DNA of 64,000 nucleotides, taken from Blasia pusilla (Eukaryota > Marchantiophyta > Marchantiopsida > Blasiales). Below the pieces are notes generated by a model. The model saw only the letters and a list, made by a program, of their open reading frames with translations, searched no databases and was not told the origin of the DNA. The stretch is from the NCBI GenBank assembly GCA_050084515.1, contig CM114272.1, positions 28,086,001 to 28,150,000 of the forward strand, in the 5' to 3' direction. Of the stretch, positions 33,005 through 45,954 are shown piece by piece (position 1 is the stretch's first letter; the number at the start of each line of letters is the position of its first letter). Both the position numbers and the translations under genes were made by a program.

Positions 33005-36000
33005 GAGCATCTCGAACTTCTTGTGGATTCAACCCCTGAGCAAAAAAGAAGTTTTATGCCTCTCGATTTTGGAGATCAAAGGTTGTTCCATGGATGAGGT
33101 CTCCTCGATCATACATGTCAATGAAGCGGACCAGCCACGTTTGCATTGCCCAATCAATCCTCTGCTGACAAGGGATTTTTGCATGAACCACCCCATCTTA
33201 TGTTCACTTTGGAGTTATAGTTCAATTGGAGGCTACGATGTTCCAAATTGAAAGTCAAATTTTCTTGCTCTTAGGTTCACTTGCGATATGTGGGTGGTGC
33301 ATTGCCATCAAGAGCATGGAAAGATACGTCGAAAAGATGATAGAATCTTCTTAACCAAGCTTGTCTACAAGTTGGACACTTGTGAGATAGTAGCATGGCC
33401 TTTTGAAGACAGTATGGATGACAAGCTTTACATGTGCTTGTCACATAGCAACCTTTCGCAGCAATGGGGTTGAAGCAGATCATGCATGTGTGCCAATTGT
33501 TTGGCGTGAGGGCCCCTCCTTCATTTACTGCCATTTCCTTCATCCAATCCGGAAGATCTTGCACTTATGTGCTCAGATTAAGAGGTGCTGGTGCCAACAT
33601 CATAGAGGCATAGTTTGCAGCGTTTTGGATTTACGACATTGTTCCATGCTACGCGTAGAGCTGGAGGCCATAACTGCTTGATAGGTTGAAATAAGATCAT
33701 ATCAACCTCCTTCACGAGACGACCCTCAAGTAGAGTTGTTTCGGGGGTGAGTTCTCCCACGTTATCCCTTGCTCTCCATCGCAACAGTTCATCCATCTCT
33801 TGCTGTGGTCTTACCATGATGTTTTCATATGCATTCCTCCACTGGTCTGTGTGGTCAACCATTACAACTCTTTGCCTTCTATGAAGGTCATCTTTGGCAA
33901 TAGATTTGTTCAAAAGCCTCTCCATCCCTCTCTTCAATCTAATGTGCTCCTCAGATAGTTGTTCATACTTCCCCTTCAAAACGTTGTATTCCACGGCTAA
34001 ATCAAAATTGCGTTGGGAATTTTTTATTAAACACTCCAATTGTGATAGATAAGACATTACCTTGCTATTATCCAGAGCACTCTCCCCACAAAAGGTTTGG
34101 GGAAGAGCACTGCTATGTACAAAGCAATCAGAACTCTCCTTGAGCTCATCAAAGCTCGTATTATGACCTACATAGAGGCCATTCAAACCATCTCCTCTAT
34201 CCTTCGCCCCCATCTACACTCACCCTTCATCTCCACTCTCGTCATGTATCTCTTCTTCAGCAAAAAGATTTCTTCTATGACCATCCAAGGAAGATAGTTT
34301 GCTTCTAAGGCTTCTTGACAATCCACCTTGCGGATAATGGCGTGGTGATGCTCGTGGTGATGAAGCTTCCACTCTTGCTTGTTTTAAGTGTAGTGATGGG
34401 GTTATACTATCTTCTTCTCTGGGTCTCTTATCTCTTCTCAAAGACCCCTCATCCACATTGCCATACTGAACCTCTATATCCTTCATCAACTCCGCGACTT
34501 TGAGCTGAACAAATGCCTTGCTCACTAACTTCCTCTTCCTCTTGGGGAGATCTTTGTACTTTTGGATGCCATTGAATAAAGCCCAATTCTTTGTCCAGTC
34601 ATTCTCTTCCACTTTCCTTGAAAATTCTCCAATTGCACGCTTCGGCCACTTCAACAACAACTTCTTGAACTCTCCTTGTGAAACTTGTGAGTCAATGGCG
34701 CTATCCAAGTGCGCCTTCAATTCATCTTCTGTGACGAATTGCTAGACCGTCTTCTTGTTCACCTTTGCGGGGATCTCTGGTGTCTGTGTATCAAGGGGTT
34801 CTTCACCTCTTCCATTGTCTTCATTGTCATGAGGACTACAATCTTCTGAGGTGGCAACTCCATTTTATCTTTTACCAAAATATAAAAAGAAAGGTGATTT
34901 AGAAATGATTCCAATAATAGTGATACGATGACACACGATACATTCATAGATCAATCAAGCTTCATCATTTAAAAAAAATCATAGTAACACATTCATCTTT
35001 TTGAACCAAGTCTTCCATCTCTCATGAAAAATATCCAATCCTCAAACGGATTTACAATCACACTATTACTATTACTAGCCTTAATCTTGAATCTGCATTG
35101 TCTACACCTGATACTTTCGTATTTGCTCTCATATATGTAATAAGATACTATAAGCTTTTGCAATCAGAGGGATTCGGAGCTAATGCCCACTTTCAAATCC
35201 TTTTCAAATAAGTAAATCTCACATTCGCTTAGGCATTCCCGATAGAGAGGTTGTATGTAACATTGTTCAAATTCGTCATAATCATTCCTTGGGCATAGAT
35301 TTCAGTGGCCTTTCTAAAAGGGAGATTCTGAGGGCCTGCTCTCAACTTTGGTGCTATATGCCCAACATGATTTTTTTTTTCATGCTCTCACCATCTATTA
35401 GGTAACTTTAAGATTTCATCAGTCCATATGGCATTTCCCCAATCTTCAACGCCAATGTATGGATTAGAGTTGGATCCAAAATGGATGAACATGTTCCTAG
35501 CATGAAGATCAGTATGAAAAACCCCATGCTTGTGGACAGTCTCCATGGTACCAAGAAGGGCAACCACAAGTTGGACGATATTTGATGCTATTGCGAGATA
35601 TCTCCTCTTTTCCAACTCTCCTAGATTACCTCCGTCGTTCTTCAAGTTATGGCATGCTTGTAACCAATTTTCAAGATGCCCACCATTCCAATATGGATAG
35701 ATGGCACATGGTGGATCCTCGATCAACCTTCCCACCATGCAAAGAACACCGCGATGTAAAATACTCGTAAAAAATCCTCGCGCATCATCGATTTTCTAGA
35801 ACTTGATAGAGATGATTACGTATACATCTTCAAGCAATAGTACATCTCTTCCCTAAAGCCATGGGTTCCGTTTATCTTACAATGGTACAAAATTTGGTGT
35901 AAATTGGTTCCCACAATATCGCTCGGATCATCTCCTACTACTATATTTTTATCAAAAATCAATGTTATTGCACATGGAACTATCAATATCAGCCCCAAAG

Positions 36001-36880
36001 TAGTACTACGTCCCTTGAAAAGACGTTGAGCACTTCTTACCTCTACACAAAATCTTTCTAGGAGAGTAGAGTCTGCAACATTCAGCTTCTCATCCTTATA
36101 TATCTTGAGATCAACATACGCTCTCTCCAGGTTAATACCTTGTTGGGCACAAAATTTAGTTAACTTATTAGCCTCCGCAACATCCACTTCCCAGTTAAAT
36201 GCCTTTTCCACTCTATTGGATAATCTTTGCAATTCTAAGGTGTAGTCATGGAAACCATCCATATCCCTCGAAATGTAGGATCGTTTCTTATCTAATGAAA
36301 GCTAGAAAAACCAGTCTAACCATGCCTCCCTTACGGCCATGTTGAAATCATTCCTTGAATTTACTCTTTGCCTCTTGGCACCAAGGTTGGACTCGTTTTG
36401 GTTCTCTCCCACTCTCAATGACTCAGCCCCACTAGATATTTCCCTCGTATGGAGAAAATAATAAAATATTAAAAAAATACTAGGGAAAGAAATGTACGGG
36501 TTGAGATAAGAAAATATCAAAGATGCGAGATGCTAAAACAATGGCTCAGAATGTACGGGCGCATGAATGATGGAACAACGATCTAAGTTTAGGGTTGGGC
36601 ACTCAAAGGGAATAGGTAGATATAGGCGTGTTTAGATAAGGTTCCTTGATCACCTCCACATCCTCGATGTGCTAAGAAGAACCAATGAAACAAATCTAAA
36701 AACTCGAGTCTATGAATCGAAAATAACAAAATCACCAAACAAGTTTAGTGACACAAGAGTTTTTCACACTCACAAACACTCACCTAATGTGGAGTCAATT
36801 GGAGTGTCTCTTAAGGATGCAACAAGGAGGGCAAATATCCAAGTCTTTCTCTCTCTGTCTCAGCCCAGTTGGGTTTAAAT

Positions 36881-37459
36881 CCCAAAACTATAAGTCCTCA
36901 CACGCCTCGTATGTTGGGACGACATGCTCCAAAGCACTTATGTTGGGTAGCTTATAATGAGTAAACCGCGTGCAAGCAATATAGCAATATTCTCTATCGA
37001 GTTGCCCATTGTTGTAGTTGGAACGTGTTGTGAGCTTGCCATGTCGTTCCCATGGTTGGTAGGTGTGGATTATTGTGTCGTGTAATCCATGTGACATGTG
37101 GACTTAGTTGGAGAAATGGAGACATCTCCTTCTTTTGAAGCTGGATTCACGGGCTCTCCTCTACAACTTAATGCTAGGGCTGTTCACCTTGGTAGGTAGT
37201 GATGATCTCTGGGGGTAACAAGCAAGTTCTCTTTGGGCACCCTGCCACTTGGAGGCAGCCCCTCCGCACAAATAGGACATCGAGTTCATGTCTGGACTCT
37301 CGGGCTGGGAGCTTAAGCATTCTCCCCAAATCCTAAATCAGTTGTTTGCCAAACCTCTACATATAATTAGCGGTCTTGAGCCCAACATATCTCCGTCCTC
37401 TCAAGCTTGTGAGGAGTATCAGTTCACCTATTAAAGGCCCATACCAAAGTTCAGCATCC
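36881..37459. other. Spacer between K2 and the LINE
   Basis: No gene or repeat boundary is recognised here. The open frame at 36888-37097 has no motif. The right part may be LINE 5' untranslated sequence. Confidence 0.4.
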
Positions 37460-40400
37460 CCAAGATGGGAGGGGAATACCGACATGTTTATGTGAGACAA
37501 TCAAATGCCCCCCGCGGTCCAAATCTGGGCAGAGAGTTCAAACTCGTCTATAGGAGGAGACCATGGTTCCACATGATCATTTTTGGTGTACATCCCATAG
37601 TAGACATTGTCTCATTTAAGATCATGCGCGCAGATGTGGGCTTTGAATTCCTAGCTACAGCTGGGTTACTCGGATGATGAATGACCATCAATGTATCTTC
37701 AAGGTGTCTATCAAGGGTAGAGGAGGCCAATATTTGGCTTGCCACAAAAACCAAGTGTCTCAAGAATTGAGATGTGCCTATAACTGGAGGGCTATGGTAG
37801 TTGAGGGTGATTCGAGCTTGAAGGAAAGGCCCATCTCCACAAAACCGTTGGTGATCTACACACCTAATATCTTAAGTGCTCTCCAAGGAACCAGCGACGA
37901 AGAGCCTACACATGAAGAGATTCCATGTTGCAAGCATCCACACCTGCGCCAAAATTGTGCCCGCCGACCCCCAACCCACTTAGTGATAGGTCTCTGCTTG
38001 GGTACCTAGAACTGACCTATCCAATAAAGCAGCTGGAGGTTGATGAAGTTTTGCTGAAAAATCAAATACATATATGAGATGGTCAAGAAACTTGGAAAAC
38101 CAAGTTAATGGAGATACCCCATGTACCACACTATGCATGGTTTGGAAAGATGTGCAGCACCTAGACGCTCAACAACAGAGGTATAAAGGGCGTGGAGTTC
38201 TTCATCAGAGACTTCATGGTGGACAGGTATGAGATCATCAGCATAGGGCTCGAGTATGAACACAACATATGGGTCAAAGTTCGAGCAGAGTGCAACCCGC
38301 GGGATATGTATATTGGGTGTATTTACATGCCCACAAATAGTGAATCTGCTGCTATAACAGAGGTAGCGTTTGATAGTGTGAAAATTGATTACCTTGGGTT
38401 CCAAAAAAAGGGGGATAAAGTCTTTCTGGGAGACTTCAACAGCTATATGGGGCAAGGCACTGATCCCCAAGCGGAGATCAGGATATTTGGAGATTCTCGG
38501 CAATGGCACACGGCTGATTACAATGTTGAGGGAACTTCAACGGATGGTATTGAATGATAGGCATAAGGCGGGTTCCCCAGCTTGGACTAGGGTCAACTTC
38601 AAGGAGAATGAAAGCTCCATTGTGGACTACATAGCTATGGATGAGGAACTCTACACATGCAATGGGAAGATCACAGTGGATGTGATAAGCATTCGAAGAT
38701 CAGATCATTCATCGGTTTGGACAGAGTTGCAGCAAAGGCTAAAATGCTTGACCAAACCAGTGAAGAGAGTGATGAAGAAATGGAGGATAGAGGACTTCCA
38801 AGATGAGGGTAACAAGAAGGTGTACATTGGCAATCTCAAAGAAAATCTCTTGGCATTTGACACTTTCATTGAATCTACCTTCAAGATCTTTGGGTTCACA
38901 AGAACAACTATGGACATGGTGGGAACATGGAGTGACACATGTTGCCGAGAATTCTGTCGGCAGGAAATTGATAATATGCAGCAGAGCTGTCAAATGGTGG
39001 TCCTTTGAACTCAAGGCAACCATTGCCAAACAAAGGAAAGCATATGTAACAAGTGCCAAAGCCAAGGAAAATGCATCCTTGTGGGCAGAATATGTGGCCC
39101 TACGTAAGGAAACCCGTCTTCTTGAGCATATGCACAAGAAGAAATTGAACCAAGCAATTTACTCATCCATCAATTGAGAATTTCACCGAGAATCATAAAA
39201 AGTTATGGATGGAAGTGCAGAAATTGAGCAAGGCCAGGGACAAAAACAACGTAAAGGCCTTGAAGAGAAAAGACGTTGGAATGGTGACCACGGCTAAACA
39301 AATCGGACATGTGTTGGAAGACCATTACAAGGAGTTAGGCACAAAGCTCGTTCGGACATCCCTTGAAGAGCAGAACTTCGAGAGGGTGGTGGAGGATTTT
39401 GTTAAGATACAACGGGAGAAGGTTGATGATGAGGTTGAGATGGGCAACCCATATAATGATTGGTTCTCTCTAGCTGAGGTGGGAGCAGAAATCAAAGAAC
39501 TTGTGAACCACAAAACAGGCGGTGATGATGAGCTTGTGAATGAGCTATTGAAGTATGGCGATGCTACTATGGCTCGTTCTCTAGTGAGTCTCTTCAACCT
39601 GGTCTAGCGGGCACATCCCACAAAGATGGCGGGTGGGTGTCATTGTGAACCTCTTCAAGAAGGGTGAGCGAGAAGACCCTAGAAACTACAAGGGTATTAC
39701 ATTGTTGAGTGTAGTCGGGAAGCTCCTCTTTCGTATACTCAACGATAGGATCTCTGTGTACCTGGAGGAGAATTCTATCATCAAGGAAGGCCAAGCTGGC
39801 TTCCAACAAGCCTAAGGATGCGTGGATCACATCTTCACCTTCAATCACATTATCCAGGGTAGGAAAAAAGAGGGGAAACCCACCTGTTGCTTCTTCTTGG
39901 ACCTCAATAAGGCATACGGCACTGTATGGCGTGACCGGCTATCTTATAGCTTGTGGAAGGTGGGGCTCAAAGGAAAAATACGGAGAGTGGTGGAAGAGAT
40001 GTACTAGAACACATTGAGTAGAGTTCTGGTGAATGGCCAAAAGAGTGGGATATTCGACACCAAGCAAGGAGTGGCTCAAGGATGCGCGCTCTCCCCCACC
40101 CATTTCAACATTTTTTTGCATTCCTATTGGAAGAAATGGAGGATAGTGGATTAGGCATACGGGTGGGCAACAATTTTTTTGTTTCCCTCTTGTCGCCCTC
40201 ATGTTTTCTGATGACTTTGGTGGCCTAGAGGAAACATGAGAGAAACTCCAAGAGATGATCTCCCAGACCAAAATCTGGTGTGACATGTGGGGCATGGAGG
40301 CAAATGTATTGAAGTGCGGTGTGATTATTTTCAATGGCAAGGAGGAGGACCAAGACTAACGGTGGTACTGGTGCAAACAAGAGATCCCTTGTGTGGCCAC

Positions 40401-41194
40401 ATACACCTATTTGGGCATAGAATTCTCGGAAGATTGCATGTGGGATGCACACATTAAGAAGACTATTGAGAAAGGCCACAAGAAGATGAACAGTCTAGTC
40501 CGATTCCTACATGCCGAGCCATCAAAGCACTCTGTCATTTTGCATACGATTTGTCCCTCGCTGGAATATGGGGCAGCAATGTGGCATGCCAACACCAAAA
40601 AAAGGGACACGCATGAAGCTGTGCAACTGAAGGCGTTTCCTGGTATGATGTCAACTTCTCATGAACAACGCGAGTTGGTGTGAGATCAAAACTTAGTGCC
40701 GACCCTTGGAGGATAGACATGACATTGCCAAGTTGAAATGGTGGAGGCAGTTGGAGACAATGGACTCCCATTGTTATCCTAAAGAGGTGATGGAGAAAAC
40801 TTGGACCCAAAGAAGACCCGTAAAGCAGGCCAAATCTTGGATGAAAAGGGTTTAAGAGATTGTGCAAGTATCCAAGCTCCCAACAAGGCCTGAACACTCA
40901 TAGTAGAACAACATGGAGGACGCCATGAAAATGTATGACCTCTCTCTTTTGACGACATATCGTGAGAAGGAAGAACTGAAGAACTATTTGCGGGTACCTA
41001 ATTGATGAAGAGCTTTTGTGGAACACCGAGTCCTTGGGGTCACTAATTGGAGCCGAGTCCCCAAACTTTTGAAAGCATAGAGTGGCTGGAATGACAGTGG
41101 ATTTGAAGAGTTGGGAGTTTCTGTGGTGCGTGCCATATTTCCTTTCTCCTGCAATTTAATTCTAGAAGGTGAAGACTTCTCAAAGTCGCATTAG
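37460..41194 (+). mobile_element. LINE non-LTR retrotransposon, degenerate
   Basis: This plus-strand element carries an APE-type endonuclease followed by reverse transcriptase. The endonuclease runs from about 37985. It has an ETWKTK stretch at the catalytic-Glu position, then IWVKVRAECNPRDMYIGCIY, KVFLGDFNSYMGQG, and VDYIA followed by RRSDHSSVW. The reverse transcriptase reads LFKKGEREDPRNYKGITLLS, EGQAGFQQA, CCFFLDLNKAYGTVWRD, KQGVAQGCALSPTHFNIF and the catalytic FSDDF at about 40204-40218. A C-terminal part reads YTYLGIEFSEDCMWDAHI and SLEYGAAMWHANTKKR, continuing to a stop near 41194. Many stops and frameshifts make it inactive. The segment 37460-37980 may be ORF1 or leader. Its orientation is opposite to all LTR elements here. 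Confidence 0.85.
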
Positions 41195-41636
41195 CTCTGA
41201 TCTCAGTGTCATTGATCGTCCAATGGTTGTTAGGTTTGAGCCTTACCCCTAGTTGAGTTTATCCTCAGGTATAGATCTCTTTTGTTGCCTATTACCTACA
41301 TCATCCTCTATAGGTAGATGTAGAGAGATGTAGGATCTTGCTTGCAACTTATGTGCATTTTCTTGCTTTGCAATAATTATTGCGGGCTGATAGAATGCCA
41401 AGTGTGTGCAGATTGTTGTTCTTCCCTGATGGATTGATTGATTTCATTATGAAAAAACCCACACTTATTGGTGAACTATGGCTGTGAGAAGAATGTGCAA
41501 GTCTAACAAATATGTTTGTCCATCAGATAAGTGGAACGGGAAGACTTCTCTACAAACATAATGTACTATTCCATAATGCTTATAGTAGCCTTGTGACCAT
41601 AGAACCTTTGCCATGGTTGGATGGAGCTTGAGACCG
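41195..41636 (+). other. LINE 3' region and spacer
   Basis: A LINE-like 3' tail may end at TTATGAAAAAACCC near 41450. The remainder up to the Gypsy B boundary shows no recognisable feature. Confidence 0.35.
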
Positions 41637-42428
41637 TGTTGTACGCATACACATCGCTACATAACATACATCACTGTCACCGAATACACATACAAACACG
41701 ATCCCATGCTAACTCGATCATGGCATCCAAATAACGAGACAAAAAGTACCAAAATATCTCCAATTAAATCAAGGTGAAATCTCTCTCAACACCATAACTC
41801 TCAAATGTGTGCACTCTTACATGTCTCTCTCAATGTCAAACCAAACCCACTCTCCTAATGATAGGCTTGAGTTACACACACAAGGCAAGCAAGACCATAG
41901 CTCCGCCGCCGCATGCCAAGAGGTTCAACAAAGACAACAAAGAGAGAATGAGCTCTCAAGCTCTCTCTCCTTGAGGTATACCCCTCCCCTCTCCCAAGCT
42001 CTCTCCTTTGTAACCTATGCTCCCAAGTCACCTCCTTGGGTCTTGACATGATGTAGGAGGTCAATGGACACTTACCAAAAATAGAAAGAGGAATACACAC
42101 TTAACATGATACTTACCTATAATAGTAAGTTTCTCAATATGACTCCAAATGAGCCGACACGAAGGGGAAACCTGCTCTCTCAAGTTTCATGGGGCCTCAA
42201 CAGGTCATCCTCGACCTCTTGAGCCTATCCTCCACCACTTGTAAAGCCACTCTACTAGATCTCATCGATCTATCCTAAAAGACGTGACAACTGTTGTGCG
42301 CATACACATTGCTACACAACATACATCGTTGTTACCAAACACACACACAAACACGCACAATCTTATGCTAACTCATGGCATCCAAACAACCAGACAAGAA
42401 GTACCAAAATATCTCCAATCGCCCCCCT
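41637..42428 (-). repeat. Copy B 3' LTR region with R1, L, R1' and polypurine tract
   Basis: R1 starts at 41637 (TGTTGTACGCATACAC) and R1' at 42292 (TGTTGTGCGCATACAC). The core L between them ends GACGTGACA at 42289. The polypurine tract AGGGGGGCG (coding strand) is at 42420-42428. The order is the same as in copy A. Confidence 0.7.
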
Positions 42429-42602
42429 AGTTGGTAGTTAGATCCCTCTAACTTCAGATAGCCATCTATCCCTACCTACCATGATATACGTCTCTCGGAT
42501 ACTAAGAGCAAGAAGGCCAAGTGCTCATGTGGCCCCATCATTAGTCACCTTCTTGTCATCCATGTCACAGACACAAGTCAAAATATAAAACTACCTACGT
42601 TA

Positions 42603-42740
42603 TCTACATTTGGGACACATCCATCGTCCCTGAGGAATCCTAGTGAGAGGTGGCGTCAAACATGCCATATGCCATCCTCTCGAACATCCATCACAGACTA
42701 GCATAGTGGTTGCACCGCGGGCAAAACCATATAACATACA
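42603..42740 (-). pseudogene. PHD finger, copy B
   Basis: It reads RCMLYGFARG, TTMLVCDGCSRGWHMACL, then RWMCPKC and the stop. The His-Cys pair lost in copy A is intact here, but the second Cys of the first CxxC is Tyr. Combining the two copies gives a complete Cys4-His-Cys3 set. Confidence 0.85.
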
Positions 42741-42749
42741 TCGCAAGCC

Positions 42750-43880
42750 TACAGGAACTACTGCTAAGCTCAAGTCAACTGTACCACTAATGTTTGGAAG
42801 GTGACACGATGCACAGTTACGCACATGGTCCTTCCAAACCATACCATCGTGTTCCTCCAATAACAGAACACCTCATGGCAAAACCTCACTAACTCTCAAG
42901 ATGGTGCGCCCTGTAGTCACATCCAATGTCGTGGGTAGCGTCTGCTGCAAGTAGACATAGTCTCCTTGATGAAACCTCTAGATAGTAGGTTGATAACCAT
43001 CTCCCCGTACAGTTGCATACCTCAACGTATCTCGATGCTGTGCAATCGCCAAGTTCTCAAAAGCCATGGGCATCACTCTCTGAAATAATTTAGCTCTCTC
43101 AGAACATGCTCACATCCATACATCAAGGTCATCAAGGTTCAACACCTCACCAATATCTCGATGAATGGCCGTAGGTAAATCTGGCTCTCGGCCATATAAA
43201 AGCAAGTACGATGAGAAAGACGTTAAGGATGCCTACTTGCTGAATCTGTACCCCATCGCCAACCACGGAAATTGGAGGTCCCAATCTTCTAGGTGACCTC
43301 TCTGCAAGCCATACTTGCGTAGTCCTCTCTTCACCATCTGCATAATCCGCTGCGCTAGTCCATTTGCCTAAAGATGATCTCGCGAAGTAGTGCGGTGGTC
43401 GATCAGTGCCTTAACACACAAGGCTTGAAACTCCCCGCGGAACTCTGTACCCAGGTCTATCAACACCTTAGCTGGTGCGCCGTAATGACTCAACACTCAA
43501 TCTAGGAAGGCATACGCTACTCCCTTACTCGCTTTGTCAAGCAATGCAACCAACTCTATCCACTTCGAGAAGTGCTCGAACATCACCAACACATAACGAC
43601 TATGGCGCTCCGTCAAAGGCAAGGGTCCTCCAAAATCCAAACTCCATCTATAATCTAAACCATGATTGGAAGTGGATGCAATTGTGGAGTCGGAGCATTG
43701 AAGGATGCTTGGACTTGATCACACCAAGCATCTGGCAACAAACTGCTGAACGTCAGTCTGCATGCCTCGCCTCCAATACTGAATTTGGAGCAAGGTGTAC
43801 GTCGGCTTCACTCCAAAATGACCCAACTCCTCATGGGCATGATGCACCAAACGTGCTCTCTACAAAGGATGAGGCACTAC
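42750..43880 (-). pseudogene. Integrase, copy B
   Basis: The second catalytic Asp is present (VLIDLGTEFRGE, about 43445). The catalytic Glu is replaced by Gln in NGLAQRIMQMVKRGL (about 43350), where copy A has AERV. The C-terminal module ends WKDHVRNCASCHLPN before the PHD finger. Stops are present. Confidence 0.8.
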
Positions 43881-44059
43881 ACGCACTCTACCATCCTCCC
43901 ACACTCGCAATACATGTGTCCCCTCCTATCGTAACCGTTTGGCTCGCTGTAGGATCCGATCCCGCTCTCTAGCACCCACCCTGCTCGTGACGTTGCCAAT
44001 ATGCAGATACTCCAGGACTACTCCATCGTCGTGAATATCTCGGCCATCTTTCGTCTCCT

Positions 44060-44804
44060 CACTGGCCTTTGGATCTAAGGACTCTCCATCAGGTCTCGCG
44101 ATCGAAGTCTCAGCAATCTGGCTCTCCATATCCAACAAGCCCAAATAGGCTGACACATGCCATCTTGGCACCAACTCCTCATCACTCTAACCATGCCAAT
44201 GAGCTCCAATCGCATCTCGTTGACTCGGGCATGCGTTACGGCTCAAAGCATCTGCATCCTGGTTGAGCGTCCTAGATCTATGCACAATCTGGAAGTCATA
44301 CTCGTGCAACAAAAGAGCCTACCTCGCAAGCTTGCCTATAAGCTTGTCGGACTCCATCAACCACTTAAGTGGCTGATGATCAGTAATGATGGTAAAGGGA
44401 TTTCCAAATAGATAACATCTGAAATGTGCGATAACCCACACTACAGCCAAGCACTCACCCTCATACGAGCTATATTTTGCCTCTGCAGTGTTGTTCGAGC
44501 AACTAGCGTAAGCCACCACAAACTCTCTACCATCATCGTCATACTAGGTGAGGACGACTCCAAGCCCCAACATGCTCCAATCGGTATGCAATTGGAAAGG
44601 ACATCCCCTGATCGGTCTCCTCAATATGGGCATAGACGTCAATGTGTCCTTGAGGATTTGAAATGCTCTCTCCTGCTCATCCCCATAGTGCCACTCCAGA
44701 TCCACCTTGGTCAGCAAGGTCAACGGTTTTGCAATCGAGTTGAAACCCTTGACGTACCATCGATAAAAGTTTGCCAATCCCATGAATGCATAAACTCGAC
44801 TCAC
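44060..44804 (-). pseudogene. RNase H domain, copy B
   Basis: It shows FQLHTDWSMLGLGVVLT, YSSYEGECLAVVW and IITDHQPLKWLM, so all three acidic active-site residues are kept, unlike in copy A. A stop near 44540 splits the domain. The upstream connection reads FMGLANFYRWYVKGF. Confidence 0.85.
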
Positions 44805-44839
44805 ATCTGTAGGGCGTTGAATGCTTGAAATAGCCTCTA

Positions 44840-45665
44840 CCTTCGTCTACTGCACACCAAGGCCACCTGGGTATATTGTATGACCGAAGTACTCAATCTG
44901 GTCGTAGAAGAACTTGCACTTGCTTGGATGTAGCTTTAGCCCATGTAACTTCAATCGTCGAAACACCTCCTCTAGATGTCGCTCATGCTCCTCAACCGTG
45001 GTGCTAAAGACTACGATGTCATCAATATAACACCTAACAAAATCCAGACCTGCCAAGATCCTATCCATGACCCTCTGAAACTCAGCCGAGGCGTTCTTGA
45101 ACCCAAATGGTAAGATCCACCACTAGTACAAGCAATCCTTCTGTGGTGATTGATGGCCCAAAATGCTGTCTTCTGCCTGTCCTCCAATCTGATAGCCAGC
45201 TGATGGTATCTAGATTGTAAATTCAATGAATTGAAGACCTTTGCATGCCCAATCGTATCAAAGATCTCCTCAGGGATGGGCATGGCATACCTATCGGACT
45301 TTGTCTGCCAATTGATAGGTCGATAATCTCCACACATCCACCTGTCCGTCTAGCTGCCATGCACATCCTTCTTGATGGGCATGACAATGGCAGATGCATA
45401 CTCTCCATGCGACATCTCCACTAGTCTTGCTCCAACCAAGTCTTGGCTCCTACTCTAAATGAGAGCCCTCTTTATGTCACTGTAACTGTAGGGTCGTCGG
45501 AAGATCCGCGTGTCACTCCACAACTCAATGCGGATCCCTAGACCCTTTAGCGTACCCAAATCCTCCATGCTAAATGCAAAACATCTCCTATAACTCCTCA
45601 AGAACTGATGTATCGGGCGCCGCTCTCCTTCTGTCAACTTAGGGCCATATCTGGATCCCAAGTCT
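44840..45665 (-). pseudogene. Reverse transcriptase, copy B
   Basis: It starts with GPKLTEGERRPIHQFLRSY and FSMEDLGTLKG. It continues with CGDYRPINWQTKSDRYAMP and LQSRYHQLAIRLEDR, and has the catalytic CYIDDIVVFS at about 45025, then HGLKLHPSKCKFFYD. Stops and a frame change lie between these parts. Confidence 0.87.
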
Positions 45666-45954
45666 CCATCGTGACTACGGTAGGACTCTTTGGCGCGAGT
45701 GTCGGTGGTCGCTATGGTGCAACCCTGTCTCAGACAATAGAACTCTCATCTCCACGTGCAACACCCGGAACCACACTTGATGCTGTGGCTACCATCTCAT
45801 GGCGTACCTGCAAAACATCCCAAGAAGTCCAAGGGTGTCTCTCCCAATCACCCCGGGTGTGTTGATCTGCTTGGATCTCGCCCCTAGCCACTGCCTCAAC
45901 CGTCTCGATAGGCATGGGGCTCACCAAGGCAATTGCGGTGATCTATCGCATCCT

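Larger units (their letters stand above)
28082..36880 (-). pseudogene. K2: kinase/RING-like multi-exon gene copy, split by Copia
   Basis: This minus-strand gene reads, in order, an N-terminal helical region (36262-35816), a protein-kinase-like domain, a Lys/Arg-rich and coiled-coil region (34720-33578), a Cys-rich zinc finger (33486-33365) and a C-terminal segment (28294-28088). Kinase marks are HTDLHARN (catalytic loop, about 35500), VEDWGNA in the DFG position, and APKLR with ATEIYAQGMIM downstream of an intron. The finger reads CMICFNPIAAKGC, then CKACHPYC, then CPTC, and resembles a RING or related treble clef. A Copia element inserted between the finger and the C-terminal segment. Matches to K3 continue upstream to about 36880. 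Stops and an unresolved splice frame near 35390 suggest a pseudogene. Substrate and role are unknown. Confidence 0.6.
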
